A stretch of DNA of 64,000 bases from Psychrobacter ciconiae. GTDB taxonomy: Bacteria; Pseudomonadota; Gammaproteobacteria; Pseudomonadales; Moraxellaceae. This document shows, one piece after another, positions 8,606 to 17,988 of this stretch. Under the pieces are notes generated by a model. It was not told where the DNA came from. It did no database searches and saw only the letters and a program-made list of their open reading frames with translations. The DNA lies in NCBI RefSeq assembly GCF_904846055.1, contig NZ_CAJGYV010000001.1, positions 1,488,001-1,552,000 on the forward strand, given 5' to 3'. A program made the translations under genes and the position numbers. Position 1 is the stretch's first letter, and each line of letters opens with the position of its first letter.

Positions 8606-9931
8606 TTAAGAGGACAACTCATCTAAACGGATGCGAACGACGCTATCGGTGACCGCTGCTAACTGCTCAATTTTTGCAATGGCTTCATTCATTTGAACTT
8701 CAACCACCGGCAAGGTCAAAATAATGATAGGAACTTGACCGACCTTATGAGCAGGTTTTTGCAAAATGGCGTCAATGTTAATGCCAAAATCACTTAAAAT
8801 GCGGGTGATGTCGGCAAGCACCCCAGGGTTGTCATAAGCATGAACGCGCAGATAATAGCCAGTCGTCATTTGCTCCGCCGGTAAAATCGCCAAGTTATTG
8901 AGCTGCTCAGGGATAAATGCCAAATGCGGAACGTGGTGACCATGATTGTCCGTGCCAAGAACGCGAACCAAATCCATCACATCCGCCATCACCGCCGATG
9001 CCGTTGCCCCCGCACCTGCGCCATCGCCATAATACAGCGTCTGCCCAAGCGGATGGGCGTTAACTAAAACGGCATTTTTTACGCCGTTGACGTTGGCAAG
9101 TAAGGTGTCTTTAGGAATAAGCGTGGGGTGAACGCGCAGCTCAATGCCAGCAGGGCGGTCATCAATCGCCGCGCGGCGAACGGCAAAGCCCAAGTGCTTG
9201 ATGCGGTAGCCAAGCTCTTCGGCATACTCAACGTCTTGTAGCGTAATTTTGGTAATACCTTCACAGTAAACCTTGTCAAATTGCAGCGGCATGCCAAAGG
9301 CAATCGAGGCAAGTAGCGCAAGTTTATGCGCCGCATCAATCCCTTCGACATCAAAAGTGGGGTCGGCTTCAGCGTAGCCGAGCGCTTGAGCCTCTGTCAG
9401 CACTTCAGCAAATGGGCGACCAGTTTCGCGCATTTCGCTCATAATGAAGTTGCCAGTGCCGTTAATGATTCCGGCAAGCCAATCGACTTTATTGGCGGCT
9501 AAAGCCTCACGCATGACCTTAATAATCGGGATTCCACCCGCCACTGCCGCCTCATACGCCACATGGACATTATATTGCTCAGCTAAGGCAAAAATTTCAT
9601 TGCCGTACTCAGCCAAAAGCGCTTTGTTGGCAGTAACCACGTGTTTGCCTTTTTTGATGGCTTCAACGATCAAGTCTTTAGCAAGGGTCGTGCCGCCAAT
9701 CACCTCGATGACAATATCGACATCATCGCTTGCCACAATCGCCATCAAATCACGGCTTTGATGGATGCTTGGGTCAATATCATCGCGGTCGCGGCGAACG
9801 CCCACCGTGGTAATCTTAATATCGCGACCACTTCGGCGCTTTAACTCGTCTAAATTGTCATTGATTAATTGGACGACGCCCGTTCCGACCGTTCCTAGAC
9901 CAAGTATCGCAAGATTGATAGAATGACTCAC
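8606..9931 (-). CDS. hom: Homoserine dehydrogenase
   Basis: It reduces aspartate semialdehyde to homoserine, the branch point to threonine and methionine. The 441-residue monofunctional enzyme has an N-terminal NAD(P)-binding motif GLGTVGTGVV (residues 11-20), a central catalytic domain with GIINGTGNFIMSEM and EADPTFDVEGIDAAHKLALLA, and a C-terminal ACT domain (about 360-435: DNPGVLADITRILSDFGINIDAI). The ACT domain suggests feedback inhibition, as in family members that bind threonine. dsbC lies upstream on the same strand, as in Pseudomonas, but thrC, which follows hom there, is absent; a thiolase gene is next instead. Terminators on both sides make it a single-gene transcript. Confidence 0.97.
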   Translation of the reverse strand: MSHSINLAILGLGTVGTGVVQLINDNLDELKRRSGRDIKITTVGVRRDRDDIDPSIHQSRDLMAIVASDDVDIVIEVIGGTTLAKDLIVEAIKKGKHVVTANKALLAEYGNEIFALAEQYNVHVAYEAAVAGGIPIIKVMREALAANKVDWLAGIINGTGNFIMSEMRETGRPFAEVLTEAQALGYAEADPTFDVEGIDAAHKLALLASIAFGMPLQFDKVYCEGITKITLQDVEYAEELGYRIKHLGFAVRRAAIDDRPAGIELRVHPTLIPKDTLLANVNGVKNAVLVNAHPLGQTLYYGDGAGAGATASAVMADVMDLVRVLGTDNHGHHVPHLAFIPEQLNNLAILPAEQMTTGYYLRVHAYDNPGVLADITRILSDFGINIDAILQKPAHKVGQVPIIILTLPVVEVQMNEAIAKIEQLAAVTDSVVRIRLDELSS

Positions 9932-10105
9932 AGTATCCTCAAGTTTTTAATTAAAAAATAGATAAAAATAAATGGATTGGCAAAAATAAAATGAAAAAGT
10001 TAGCCAATCAAAATGATGCTAAGCTTTTCGTTATCATACGTTGAACAGGCGCTGCCGTCTATAGTCAGCGCCGTAATCCACGGATAATAAAATGAAAAAC
10101 AACCT

Positions 10106-10138
10106 AAAAAAAACGAGCCAAAATTAAGCCCGTTTTTT
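10106..10138 (-). terminator. Intrinsic terminator after dsbC
   Basis: A/T-flanked stem ACGGGC / GCTCGT (minus-strand RNA, one G-U pair) within long A and T runs, starting 5 bp after the dsbC stop codon. Confidence 0.8.
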
Positions 10139-10142
10139 AATA

Positions 10143-10979
10143 CTAATTGTTGATGGCGGCCTCTGCAAGCTGCGCGGCGGGCAAATAACCACCGATTTGC
10201 TGACCCGACTCAGTGAAAATAGCGGGCGTGCCGCGAACGCCTAAACGCATTCCGATTGCCATTTGCTCACCGACTGGGTTGTCGCAAGCATTGGCACTGA
10301 CATTGGCACCAGTTTTGGCATTGTCCATCGCTTTTTTGCGGTCACTGCTGCACCAAATCGCCTCCATTTTTGGAATTGACTGCTCACTTCGCGGCCACGC
10401 CAAATAGCGCACCTCAATGCCGCGCGCGTTAATGTCGCCCATCTCCTCATGCAGCTTTTGGCAATAGCCACAATCGGCATCGGTAAAGGCATAAACCACC
10501 GCTTTGGTCGCACCTTTTGCCGGATAAATAATCATATCTTTTTTGGCGACATTTTTCAGCTCATCTTTGGCAGCTTTAGCAGTAATGGCGCTGCTGATAT
10601 CGACAGGCTCGCCGTCACCGACGGAGATAATCTGACCTTGAATGATGTGTTTTCCTGACTTGTCGGTAAAAAATGGCGGCAAACCCTCGGCAGTCACCCA
10701 ATAAATGCCGCTCATATCGGTCGGTACAGCAGAGATGATCTTTTCTTCAATCCCCGAAGCTTGTAAGTTTTCTTGCAGCGCCTGCGCCACCTTGCTGTCA
10801 CTGTCTTTTGCCACCACCGATGTTTTTGCTTGAGCGCTATTGACTACCTTGCTGCCGCCCGCGTCAGCTGCATTGTTTGAGCAGCCAGAGGCAATGACAA
10901 TCACCGCTGCGGTCATCAGTGCCGAGGTCAGCTTATTTTGTTTAAAAGAGGTTGCTGCAAAAATCGAGGGTCGAAACAT
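10143..10979 (-). CDS. dsbC: DsbC-family thiol:disulfide isomerase, predicted lipoprotein
   Basis: DsbC isomerises wrong disulfides in the periplasm. The start chosen is ATG 10979, preceded by AGGA; a longer frame to 11057 lacks a ribosome site. The 278-residue product has an N-terminal hydrophobic segment ending in a lipobox-like IASGC (C33), so it is probably lipid-anchored rather than free. The DsbC dimerisation region covers about 60-140. The thioredoxin-like domain has the redox motif C170-G-Y-C173 and a cis-Pro loop GVRGTPAIF. Cysteines near the end (WCSSD, ACDNP) match the second disulfide of DsbC. It precedes hom, as in Pseudomonas, with a terminator between them. Confidence 0.92.
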   Translation of the reverse strand: MFRPSIFAATSFKQNKLTSALMTAAVIVIASGCSNNAADAGGSKVVNSAQAKTSVVAKDSDSKVAQALQENLQASGIEEKIISAVPTDMSGIYWVTAEGLPPFFTDKSGKHIIQGQIISVGDGEPVDISSAITAKAAKDELKNVAKKDMIIYPAKGATKAVVYAFTDADCGYCQKLHEEMGDINARGIEVRYLAWPRSEQSIPKMEAIWCSSDRKKAMDNAKTGANVSANACDNPVGEQMAIGMRLGVRGTPAIFTESGQQIGGYLPAAQLAEAAINN

Positions 10980-11364
10980 ATCGCAAGTCCTAGGGCGCAA
11001 GCCTGATTGAGAATAAAAGCAAAAAAGCGCGATTAACGCGTTTGAAAAATGGCGCAATCAAGCGTCTAGTAATACGGCTGAGCGCTTGATATTAAAGAAA
11101 AATTTATGCTTATCTTAACATATTTTTTAAATCCTTCGCCAATATTAGCCCTAAGCCTGCAAAAATAATTGCCGCTTTAGTTTGGTAGCAATGGTTTAAA
11201 AAACCTTCAAGAAAGGTATAACAAAGCCAACAAAACGTCCTCTTAGATACATTTGCGGACTGTAATATTAAATTTGGAGCGATTAAGCTACAGCTATAAC
11301 GCTATCAATTTAAATGTTTAAATTTTGGAAAATATCAAAAACAATATAATAATAAGGAGCCGCC
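10980..11364. other. Intergenic region between divergent dsbC and the DUF808 gene
   Basis: No gene is supported. It should hold two divergent promoters. An 8-bp perfect inverted repeat (ATCAAGCG 11057-11064 with CGCTTGAT 11083-11090) lies about 80 bp upstream of dsbC and has no T-run. Confidence 0.5.
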
Positions 11365-12279
11365 ATGGCCGGAGCAAGCTTACTTGCCTTAATTGATGAT
11401 ATCAGCGTGATTTTGGACGATGTGTCCTTGATGACCAAAGTTGCAGCCAAAAAAACCGCAGGGGTTTTGGGGGATGATTTGGCGCTCAACGCCGAGCAGG
11501 TCACCGGCGTCAAAGCCGACCGCGAGCTGCCTGTCGTTTGGGCAGTAGCTAAAGGCTCGTTTTTTAATAAGTTGATTTTAGTCCCTGCTGCGCTTTTGAT
11601 CAGCGCCATATATCCGCCGCTTGTGACCTTTTTGCTGATGTGTGGCGGCTTATATTTATCTTATGAAGGCGCTGAAAAAGTCATTCATAAATTTTGGCCG
11701 CATCTGTTGCCACACGATGAGGAGCAAGCGGCTCGGCTCCAAGCCAATGCTGACGACACTGTAGATTTGGTGGCGTTTGAAAAACAAAAAATCAAAGGGG
11801 CCATTCGAACCGATTTTATTTTATCGGCTGAAATCATCGTCATTGCGCTTGGTTCAGCGGTCGGCGCCACCTTGCTTGAAAAAAGCTTAATGCTTGCCAT
11901 TATTGCTATTGGATTAACGGTTGGCGTTTATGGCTTGGTTGCAGGAATCGTCAAAATGGACGATTTGGGGCTATATCTACTTAAAAAGCCAAGTGATGCG
12001 GCAAAAAAATTCGGTCAGTTCTTATTGTCCGCTGCACCAAAGTTGATGAAGTTTTTGTCAATTGCCGGAACAATAGCGATGTTTTTGGTGGGCGGCGGTA
12101 TTTTGGTGCACGGAATTAATTTTTTGCATCATGAAGTTGAAGATTTGGCGCATTTGACGGGCGTGTTTGAAAGCCTCACCACAATGCTATTAAATTCGGC
12201 GGTTGGATTAATCGCTGGGGTGCTTGTGGTAGTGATCGTGACTATGATTGGCAAATTTCGTCAAAAAGGAGCGCATTGA
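11365..12279 (+). CDS. DUF808 family inner-membrane protein (YedI-like)
   Basis: The 304-residue product matches the DUF808/YedI family from its start: MAGASLLALIDDISVILDDVSLMTKVAAKKTAGVLGDDLALN. About six hydrophobic segments follow (around residues 65-100, 150-200, 225-255, 275-300), so it is a polytopic inner-membrane protein. An acidic cytoplasmic stretch (ADDTVDLVAFEKQKIKGAIRTD) lies mid-way. An AAGGAG ribosome site precedes the ATG. The family has no assigned biochemical function. It converges on rne across a shared bidirectional terminator. Confidence 0.88.
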   Translation: MAGASLLALIDDISVILDDVSLMTKVAAKKTAGVLGDDLALNAEQVTGVKADRELPVVWAVAKGSFFNKLILVPAALLISAIYPPLVTFLLMCGGLYLSYEGAEKVIHKFWPHLLPHDEEQAARLQANADDTVDLVAFEKQKIKGAIRTDFILSAEIIVIALGSAVGATLLEKSLMLAIIAIGLTVGVYGLVAGIVKMDDLGLYLLKKPSDAAKKFGQFLLSAAPKLMKFLSIAGTIAMFLVGGGILVHGINFLHHEVEDLAHLTGVFESLTTMLLNSAVGLIAGVLVVVIVTMIGKFRQKGAH

Positions 12280-12320
12280 CTCCAAGTCGTTATAACACGT
12301 TGCTCTAAAAAAGTTAAAAA

Positions 12321-12352
12321 TAAAACCCCAAAAGCGAGCTTTGGGGTTTTTA
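12321..12352. terminator. Bidirectional terminator between the DUF808 gene and rne
   Basis: Stem AAAACCCCAAA / TTTGGGGTTTT around GCGAGC-type loop bases. Both strands end in T-runs, so it serves the two convergent genes. Confidence 0.9.
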
Positions 12353-12381
12353 ATTATGCTAAAAATATTAAAGCGAGATGG

Positions 12382-15300
12382 TTATGATGACGCGTTGTCA
12401 TCATCGCTGCGGTTGTCATTGCTATCAGCGCCATCATTAGGTTGCGCGGCTTCTACTTTTTCGACTTGAGTCGGCTTTTTGTGCTCAGCTTTGGCTTTTC
12501 GAGTTCGCGCTTTGGGTACTTTTGGCGTGGTAAGATTAAACATTCCCGTTTGCGGCAAGAGCTGCTCAGCAACGTTTTCAATCATGTTTTTGTAGCTGGC
12601 AATGGTAGTTTTTGACTTTGCCGATTGGCTGTCGTCTTTAACCTGAGCGTCAGCTTGATTGTCATCAGCTGTAACATCAACATTACCCTGAGTTTCCGTT
12701 AGCGCTGACTCTTGTAAGTCTTGAGGGTAAGCGTCATCGGCTTTGAGCAGCGATTCACTGTGGCTGCTGACCTCATCGGCTTGTGACTCGGCGCTAAGAG
12801 CGCTAGCCTCCACGTCATGAGCGTCGGCGCTTGAGGCTTGGACAGCTACCTTGCCGTTGTCAGCTTCTGCCGGCTTTGCTTCTGAAAAATTAGGCACCGA
12901 GCTTTTACTTGCTTCAGGTTGCGCCTCAGCTTTTAAAGCGGCTTCAGGCTTTGCATCATCCTGATAGTCAGGGTGCTGACCGCGCGGGTCATTGCTGGCG
13001 CGCTGACCGATCGGGCGAGGGGCGACCGCTGTTTTGCCTTGAGCCGTTCCAAACTGGCTGACCGGCGCAATCATGGCATCAAACTGCGCCAAATACTCAT
13101 TGGCAAGCGGCGCGTAGCCATAGTTCACAAAGCTGAACTCGTCGCTTTGAGACGGGTCTTGATGGCTGACCTTCGATACCGCCTCAATAAAGCTGCGGAT
13201 GATGCCAAGTTGGCTGAGCTTGTCGGCCGCATCGGGGAGGGTGGCGTGAATAAAGTCGCCAACGCTTCCAGACAGGGCAGGGCGAACCGTGGCGGCACTT
13301 GGCGCAGTTTGGGACTGCTGCTGACGAACAACGCGCGGGTCGTTATTGGCTTTGCCAAACTTATGCGCGGTCACGTAGCGGTCGGTGAACCATTCTGTGC
13401 CTTTGGTTTGCCCTTTTTTTGCCTCGTCGTTTTGATTGGCTGCCGCCGGCTCATTACTTTTTTCTTGGCTGTCCGTCACTTTTGGCGCGCTTTTTACTGA
13501 CTCGGTAGGGCGGCTGGCACGGTTAGCGTGGGTTGCAGAGTCAGCTTTTGGCGCTTGAGCGGCTTTTGAGACGGTTTTAGTCTCAGCAGCTTTTGCGGTG
13601 ATACTGCCTTCGTTACCATCTTCGTTGGTCGTCGCTTTTGGAGCAGGCTTTTGAGCAGGCTTTACCGCTTTTGCTGCCGGCTTATTTTCATCCAATGACA
13701 AATGAACGACTTCTTGCGCTTTTAGCTTTGGCGGTGCTTCGTTGATTTGAAGGACGACTTCGTCATAGTTTTGCGCTTTAGCAGCTTTGCTTGGGGCTTT
13801 TTCTTGAGTCTTCTCATCCGCCTTGCTGGTTGCTTCTTGAGAAGTTGCCGTTAATGGCTCACCGCGATCAAGCTTACCGCGAGAGCTGCGCTGTGAGTAC
13901 GGCTTGCGCTTGGCAAGACTTTCCTCATTTTGCTTTGGCGACTCATCACCGCTTGGCGCTTTTTTGTCGTCATGGCGATTGCGGGTCGCATTGTCGCTAT
14001 TTGCTTCGTGATCATCGCGGTCGCGGCGCGCTCGTGGTTTGCTGGTTCGCGTCTTACGTGGTTTGCGCTTTCGGCGGTCATCCGCCTCGTCCTCGCCACT
14101 TTCACTGCTTTGAGCAGGTTTTTGCGAGGGCTGTGGCTCTGCTTGTAAGCTGTCATCAGGCTGAACGTTTTGCAAGGCGCTGCTATCGACTTGACCAAAC
14201 GCGCCTAAGCTTTGAGCGCCAGAATTGACCAAAGTTTCAATGGCGGAGGCAGCATCATTACTGCTTACGCTGGCTTGAAGCGTTGCTTGCGGCGCTTGGG
14301 CAAATAGGTTCGACAGCCAAGCAACGGCAGGGGTAGCCGGTTTTGGCGCAACGGGCTTTTGGGCGGCTTGAGTGACATTGCCATTTTGCGTATTGCCATT
14401 TTTAGCATTAGCATTTTGTAAAGTTGCAGGAGCTTGGCGCGCCTCTTTTTGCGCCGTTTGCTGCGCGGAAGCTTGGCTTGACGCGTTTTGCCCAGATTGG
14501 TTATTTTGATTGCTAGGCTGCTGATTTGATGCGCTTCGCGGTTTTCGCGTTGGCTGCTGTTCAGGTCGGGTAGTGTCGGCGGTTTGCCAATCAACGTCGT
14601 AGCCTAAATCGCTAAATTCTTGCTGCTGGGTGTCGGTGATGCGCTCATAGCTTGAGGGCGCAAAGCCGTCGCGGTTAAAGTGCAGCTTAAAATTCGGCGA
14701 CTCTAAATGCGCGTGCGGCAAAATGGTGATTCGCGTGCCGCTGTCTTGTTCAAGATAAACAAGGCTATCGCGCTTTTCGTTGAGTAAAAACGCGGCGATA
14801 TCGGTCGGAACTTCAGCTTGAACCTCGCCTTGACGCTCTTTTAGGGCAATTTGCTCGATTTGGCGCATGATGGACAAGGACAATGAGCGTAAATCGCGAA
14901 TCATACCGTTGCCATGACAGCGCGGGCAGATATAGCCGGTGGATTCCTCGAGCGATGGTCGCAAGCGCTGACGGCTCATTTCCATCAAGCCAAATTTGGA
15001 AATCTCGCCAAACTGAACGCGGGCGCGGTCGTATTTGGTCGCCTCAACCAAGCGCTTTTCGACCTCTTTTTGATGACGGCTGTCATTCATGTCAATAAAG
15101 TCAATGACAATCAAGCCGCCCATATCGCGAAGTCTTAACTGACGGGCGATTTCATCTGCCGCTTCAAGGTTGGTATGATAAGCAGTTTCGGCAACGTCCG
15201 AGCCTTTGGTCGATTTGGCGGAGTTGATATCAATCGATACCAAGGCTTCAGTTTGATCGATGACAATTGAGCCGCCCGATGGCAGGCGAACTTCACGCTG

Positions 15301-16125
15301 ATACGCCGTTTCGATTTGCTTTTCGATGTTAAAGCGCGCAAACATCGGCTCATAATCGGTATATTTGCGCAGTTTGTCCGCCTGCTTTGGCATCACCGCA
15401 TCGATAAAGTTAGCCGCTTCAATATAAGCGTTTTCGTTATCGATCCAAATCTCAGTGATGTCATCACGAAGATAATCGCGAACCGCTCGCGTCACCACGC
15501 CAGCTTCTTGATGAACAAGGCGCGGCGAGGGGAATTTTTTATTTTGCTCTAAAATGGCTTGCCAGATATTTAAAAGGTGGTTTAAATCGTGCTGCAAATC
15601 TTCTTGAGTCTTACCGATGCCTGCCGTTCGGATAATCACGCTCATGCCTTTTGGTAAATCCAAATTGGCAAGCATGCGCTTCATATCTTCACGAAGCTTT
15701 CCTGAGATTTGTCGTGAAATACCGCCGCCGCGCGGGTTGTTGGGCATCAGCACCAAATAGCGACCGGCAAGAGAGATATAAGTTGATAGCGCCGCGCCTT
15801 TGTTACCGCGCTCTTCTTTTTCGACCTGAACGATGAGTTCATCGCCTTCTTTGATGAGTTTTTTGATGTTTTCATCGCGCGGATTGCCGCTTAAATACTC
15901 GCTTGAGATTTCACGAATCGGCAAAAAGCCTTGACGCTGCGAGCCATATTCCACAAAAACGGCTTCTAAAGACGGCTCAACGCGGGTGACATGAGCTTTA
16001 TAGATGTTGGACTTTTTTTGCTCGCGGGTGCGGTTTTCTAAGTCAAAATCGTAAAGGTGATTGCCTTTACAAAGCGCCACGCGAATTTCTTCGTTTTGGG
16101 TGGCGTTAATCAAAATACGTTTCAT
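12382..16125 (-). CDS. rne: Ribonuclease E
   Basis: RNase E starts most mRNA decay and matures rRNA and tRNA; its tail scaffolds the degradosome. The 1247-residue product is full length. The S1 domain spans about 37-120. The DNase I-like catalytic core has the metal-binding aspartates D299 (SIDINSAKSTKGSD) and D342 (VIDFIDM). The zinc-link is C400-P-R-C403. After about residue 520 the protein becomes long, low-complexity and Ala/Gln/Lys/Glu-rich. It has an Arg-rich RNA-binding stretch (DRRKRKPRKTRTSKPRARRDRD, split by acidic residues) near 680 and a basic C-terminal patch. Partner-binding sites are not recognisable. rluC is divergent, as in E. coli, and a long leader is likely, fitting the autoregulation known for rne. 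Confidence 0.97.
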   Translation of the reverse strand: MKRILINATQNEEIRVALCKGNHLYDFDLENRTREQKKSNIYKAHVTRVEPSLEAVFVEYGSQRQGFLPIREISSEYLSGNPRDENIKKLIKEGDELIVQVEKEERGNKGAALSTYISLAGRYLVLMPNNPRGGGISRQISGKLREDMKRMLANLDLPKGMSVIIRTAGIGKTQEDLQHDLNHLLNIWQAILEQNKKFPSPRLVHQEAGVVTRAVRDYLRDDITEIWIDNENAYIEAANFIDAVMPKQADKLRKYTDYEPMFARFNIEKQIETAYQREVRLPSGGSIVIDQTEALVSIDINSAKSTKGSDVAETAYHTNLEAADEIARQLRLRDMGGLIVIDFIDMNDSRHQKEVEKRLVEATKYDRARVQFGEISKFGLMEMSRQRLRPSLEESTGYICPRCHGNGMIRDLRSLSLSIMRQIEQIALKERQGEVQAEVPTDIAAFLLNEKRDSLVYLEQDSGTRITILPHAHLESPNFKLHFNRDGFAPSSYERITDTQQQEFSDLGYDVDWQTADTTRPEQQPTRKPRSASNQQPSNQNNQSGQNASSQASAQQTAQKEARQAPATLQNANAKNGNTQNGNVTQAAQKPVAPKPATPAVAWLSNLFAQAPQATLQASVSSNDAASAIETLVNSGAQSLGAFGQVDSSALQNVQPDDSLQAEPQPSQKPAQSSESGEDEADDRRKRKPRKTRTSKPRARRDRDDHEANSDNATRNRHDDKKAPSGDESPKQNEESLAKRKPYSQRSSRGKLDRGEPLTATSQEATSKADEKTQEKAPSKAAKAQNYDEVVLQINEAPPKLKAQEVVHLSLDENKPAAKAVKPAQKPAPKATTNEDGNEGSITAKAAETKTVSKAAQAPKADSATHANRASRPTESVKSAPKVTDSQEKSNEPAAANQNDEAKKGQTKGTEWFTDRYVTAHKFGKANNDPRVVRQQQSQTAPSAATVRPALSGSVGDFIHATLPDAADKLSQLGIIRSFIEAVSKVSHQDPSQSDEFSFVNYGYAPLANEYLAQFDAMIAPVSQFGTAQGKTAVAPRPIGQRASNDPRGQHPDYQDDAKPEAALKAEAQPEASKSSVPNFSEAKPAEADNGKVAVQASSADAHDVEASALSAESQADEVSSHSESLLKADDAYPQDLQESALTETQGNVDVTADDNQADAQVKDDSQSAKSKTTIASYKNMIENVAEQLLPQTGMFNLTTPKVPKARTRKAKAEHKKPTQVEKVEAAQPNDGADSNDNRSDDDNASS

Positions 16126-16905
16126 ATCAATGTCCTAGGATAAGGCGCATCGATGAGGGTTAAACCTTTGGCAAGGGTAAGTCAATTCTCGATAATTAGG
16201 CGTTAAAGTTTTGCAAGGCGATTAACTCTTAAAACCTTGGGCAAATAAAAGATGGCGTCGCTATAAAAGTAATAAAAAAGCCGTAAATTGCTTAGGGGAT
16301 TACTGTTATAACTTTCGCTCATTTTAATATATTAATGTCAATAGTATAAATAGTCGCGGATGTTGAAAATCACGAAGTTCATAAAGCATCACTTAACGCG
16401 AAGTTTTAATCTCAAAGCCGCGATTGGCTTATTATTGTCATGCCTAAATGCAAAAAAGTGGTCAGCTCGCCGAAGCGGGGCGTACGTGGCAAACAGAAAA
16501 AATATTGGTTTTCAATCCCGTCTGTTTGACCGCAAGGCGAGTGCTCACCGCAATCATTATCCTAAAATGTTCAATGACTTTATTTTGTCCCATCACCAAA
16601 TCAGTTACGGTCATGGTTTGCCAAGGTCTGATCTTGACCTCATCTTTTGCGCAAAATAAAAAATCTAAAAATTATGGGTTGGCTTTAAACGCCTGCCAGT
16701 GTGAATCATCTATCTTCAGTTTGGCAAGCGAAAAAAATGTCAGATGAGCCTGATGCCAAACTGACATCATAAAAGCGTTGATAATCGTGTTGTTTACCCA
16801 AAATCATAAAATCACAATCAAAGGCAAAAACTCATTTCCAAGCCGCTTTTTTAGCGCCCAACATGCTAAACTATAGCAAATGTTTAAGTAAATAACTAAC
16901 GAAAA
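16126..16905. other. 780-bp gap between divergent rne and rluC
   Basis: No convincing gene: the open frames here lack ribosome sites and family resemblance. A TATACT on the minus strand near 16350 could be an rne -10 box and would give a leader of about 210 nt. At 16717-16767 two overlapping inverted repeats compete for the same bases: CAGTTTGGCA with TGCCAAACTG, and ATGTCAG with CTGACAT. The gap is much longer than typical here, which fits regulatory RNA upstream of rne, but this is inference. Confidence 0.5.
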
Positions 16906-17934
16906 ATGAAAAACGACCACAATTTACCACAGACAGCCGCAGAGCAAGCGCCCATTTTTAACAGCAAGCAAAAACCGCAAAGCGCCGATGATGACATCAG
17001 CGACTTTAGCCGCGTTAACTATGTGGTGATTACGCGTCATCAGCACGAGCAGCGCTTGGACAATTTTTTGTTAAACCGCTTAAAAGGTGTGCCAAAATCG
17101 CACATTTATAAAATGATTCGCGCTGATGAAATCCGCGTGAATAACAAGCGCTGCAAGCCTCACGACCGTATTTATCGAAACGACGTGGTTCGCATCGCGC
17201 CGGTGCAAATTGCCACCCGTGACAAGCTGATTATCAGCAGTGATTTTGCCAATGGTTTGCTTGCCCGCGTGGTTTATGAAGATGATGGCTTGTTGGTGCT
17301 CAATAAGCCTGCCGGAATTGCCGTTCATGGCGGCAGCGGTCAAAACTTTGGCGTCATCGAAGCGATGCGTGAGGCGACCGGCAAAAAATATTTGGAACTG
17401 GTGCACCGGTTGGACAAAGACACCTCAGGGCTATTGATGATTGCCAAAAAGCGCTCGGTGCTGAAAACCTTGCAGCAGCATTTGGTCGATAAAACCATCC
17501 AAAAGCATTATTTGTGTCTTACTCGCGGTCAGCCGGTGTTGACGCAAAGCACCATTGACGCCAAGCTTTTGCGTTACACCTTAGCCAATGGCGAGCGCCG
17601 CGTCCGCGTGGACAGCAAAGATGACAGCGCAAAGCCGAGCCAAACGGACATCAAAGTTCATGGTAAATTTTTATTCAATGACAAGCCGGCAAGCCTGATT
17701 GAAGCCATGCCGCGAACGGGGCGAACGCACCAAATCCGTGTTCATTTAGCCCATTTGGGTCATCCGATTTTGGGCGATGACAAATACAATGTTAAAGATG
17801 ATTCGGGCGTGAGCCGTCTTTGCCTTCACGCTTGGCAGCTTGAAATTCCGGACTATGAATTGATGGTGGCGCCATTGCCTGACGAATTAGCGGCGCTGAT
17901 TCCAAAAGATATTTTGCAAAAGCTAAATGGTTGA
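16906..17934 (+). CDS. rluC: 23S rRNA pseudouridine synthase RluC
   Basis: RluC converts uridines 955, 2504 and 2580 of E. coli 23S rRNA to pseudouridine. The 342-residue product has an N-terminal S4 RNA-binding domain (about 48-105: RLDNFLLNRLKGVPKSHIYKMIRADEIRVNNKR). The RluA-family catalytic domain follows, with the nucleophile D170 in LVHRLDKDTSGLL and the closing motif RTGRTHQIRVHLAHLGHPILGD. The first 35 residues are polar and probably disordered. It is divergent from rne, and a HAD phosphatase gene follows, an order shared with Pseudomonas. Confidence 0.96.
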   Translation: MKNDHNLPQTAAEQAPIFNSKQKPQSADDDISDFSRVNYVVITRHQHEQRLDNFLLNRLKGVPKSHIYKMIRADEIRVNNKRCKPHDRIYRNDVVRIAPVQIATRDKLIISSDFANGLLARVVYEDDGLLVLNKPAGIAVHGGSGQNFGVIEAMREATGKKYLELVHRLDKDTSGLLMIAKKRSVLKTLQQHLVDKTIQKHYLCLTRGQPVLTQSTIDAKLLRYTLANGERRVRVDSKDDSAKPSQTDIKVHGKFLFNDKPASLIEAMPRTGRTHQIRVHLAHLGHPILGDDKYNVKDDSGVSRLCLHAWQLEIPDYELMVAPLPDELAALIPKDILQKLNG

Positions 17935-17988
17935 TTTTAAAAACGTCTAATTATTAGTCAAGTTAATGTTTAAATGATAAGAAGAATA

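Noticed and set aside
10980-11057. Longer N-terminus for dsbC starting at 11057
   Set aside because: The extra 26 residues contain no sensible signal, while ATG 10979 has an AGGA site and yields a proper lipoprotein signal peptide.
12973-15552. Several plus-strand frames of 70-175 codons opposite rne
   Set aside because: They are antisense shadows of the low-complexity, Ala/Gln-rich rne tail and core, without start signals or homology.
16360-16747. Two overlapping 99-codon frames in the rne-rluC gap
   Set aside because: No ribosome sites, no recognisable domains, and two frames over the same bases; they look like chance openings in non-coding DNA.
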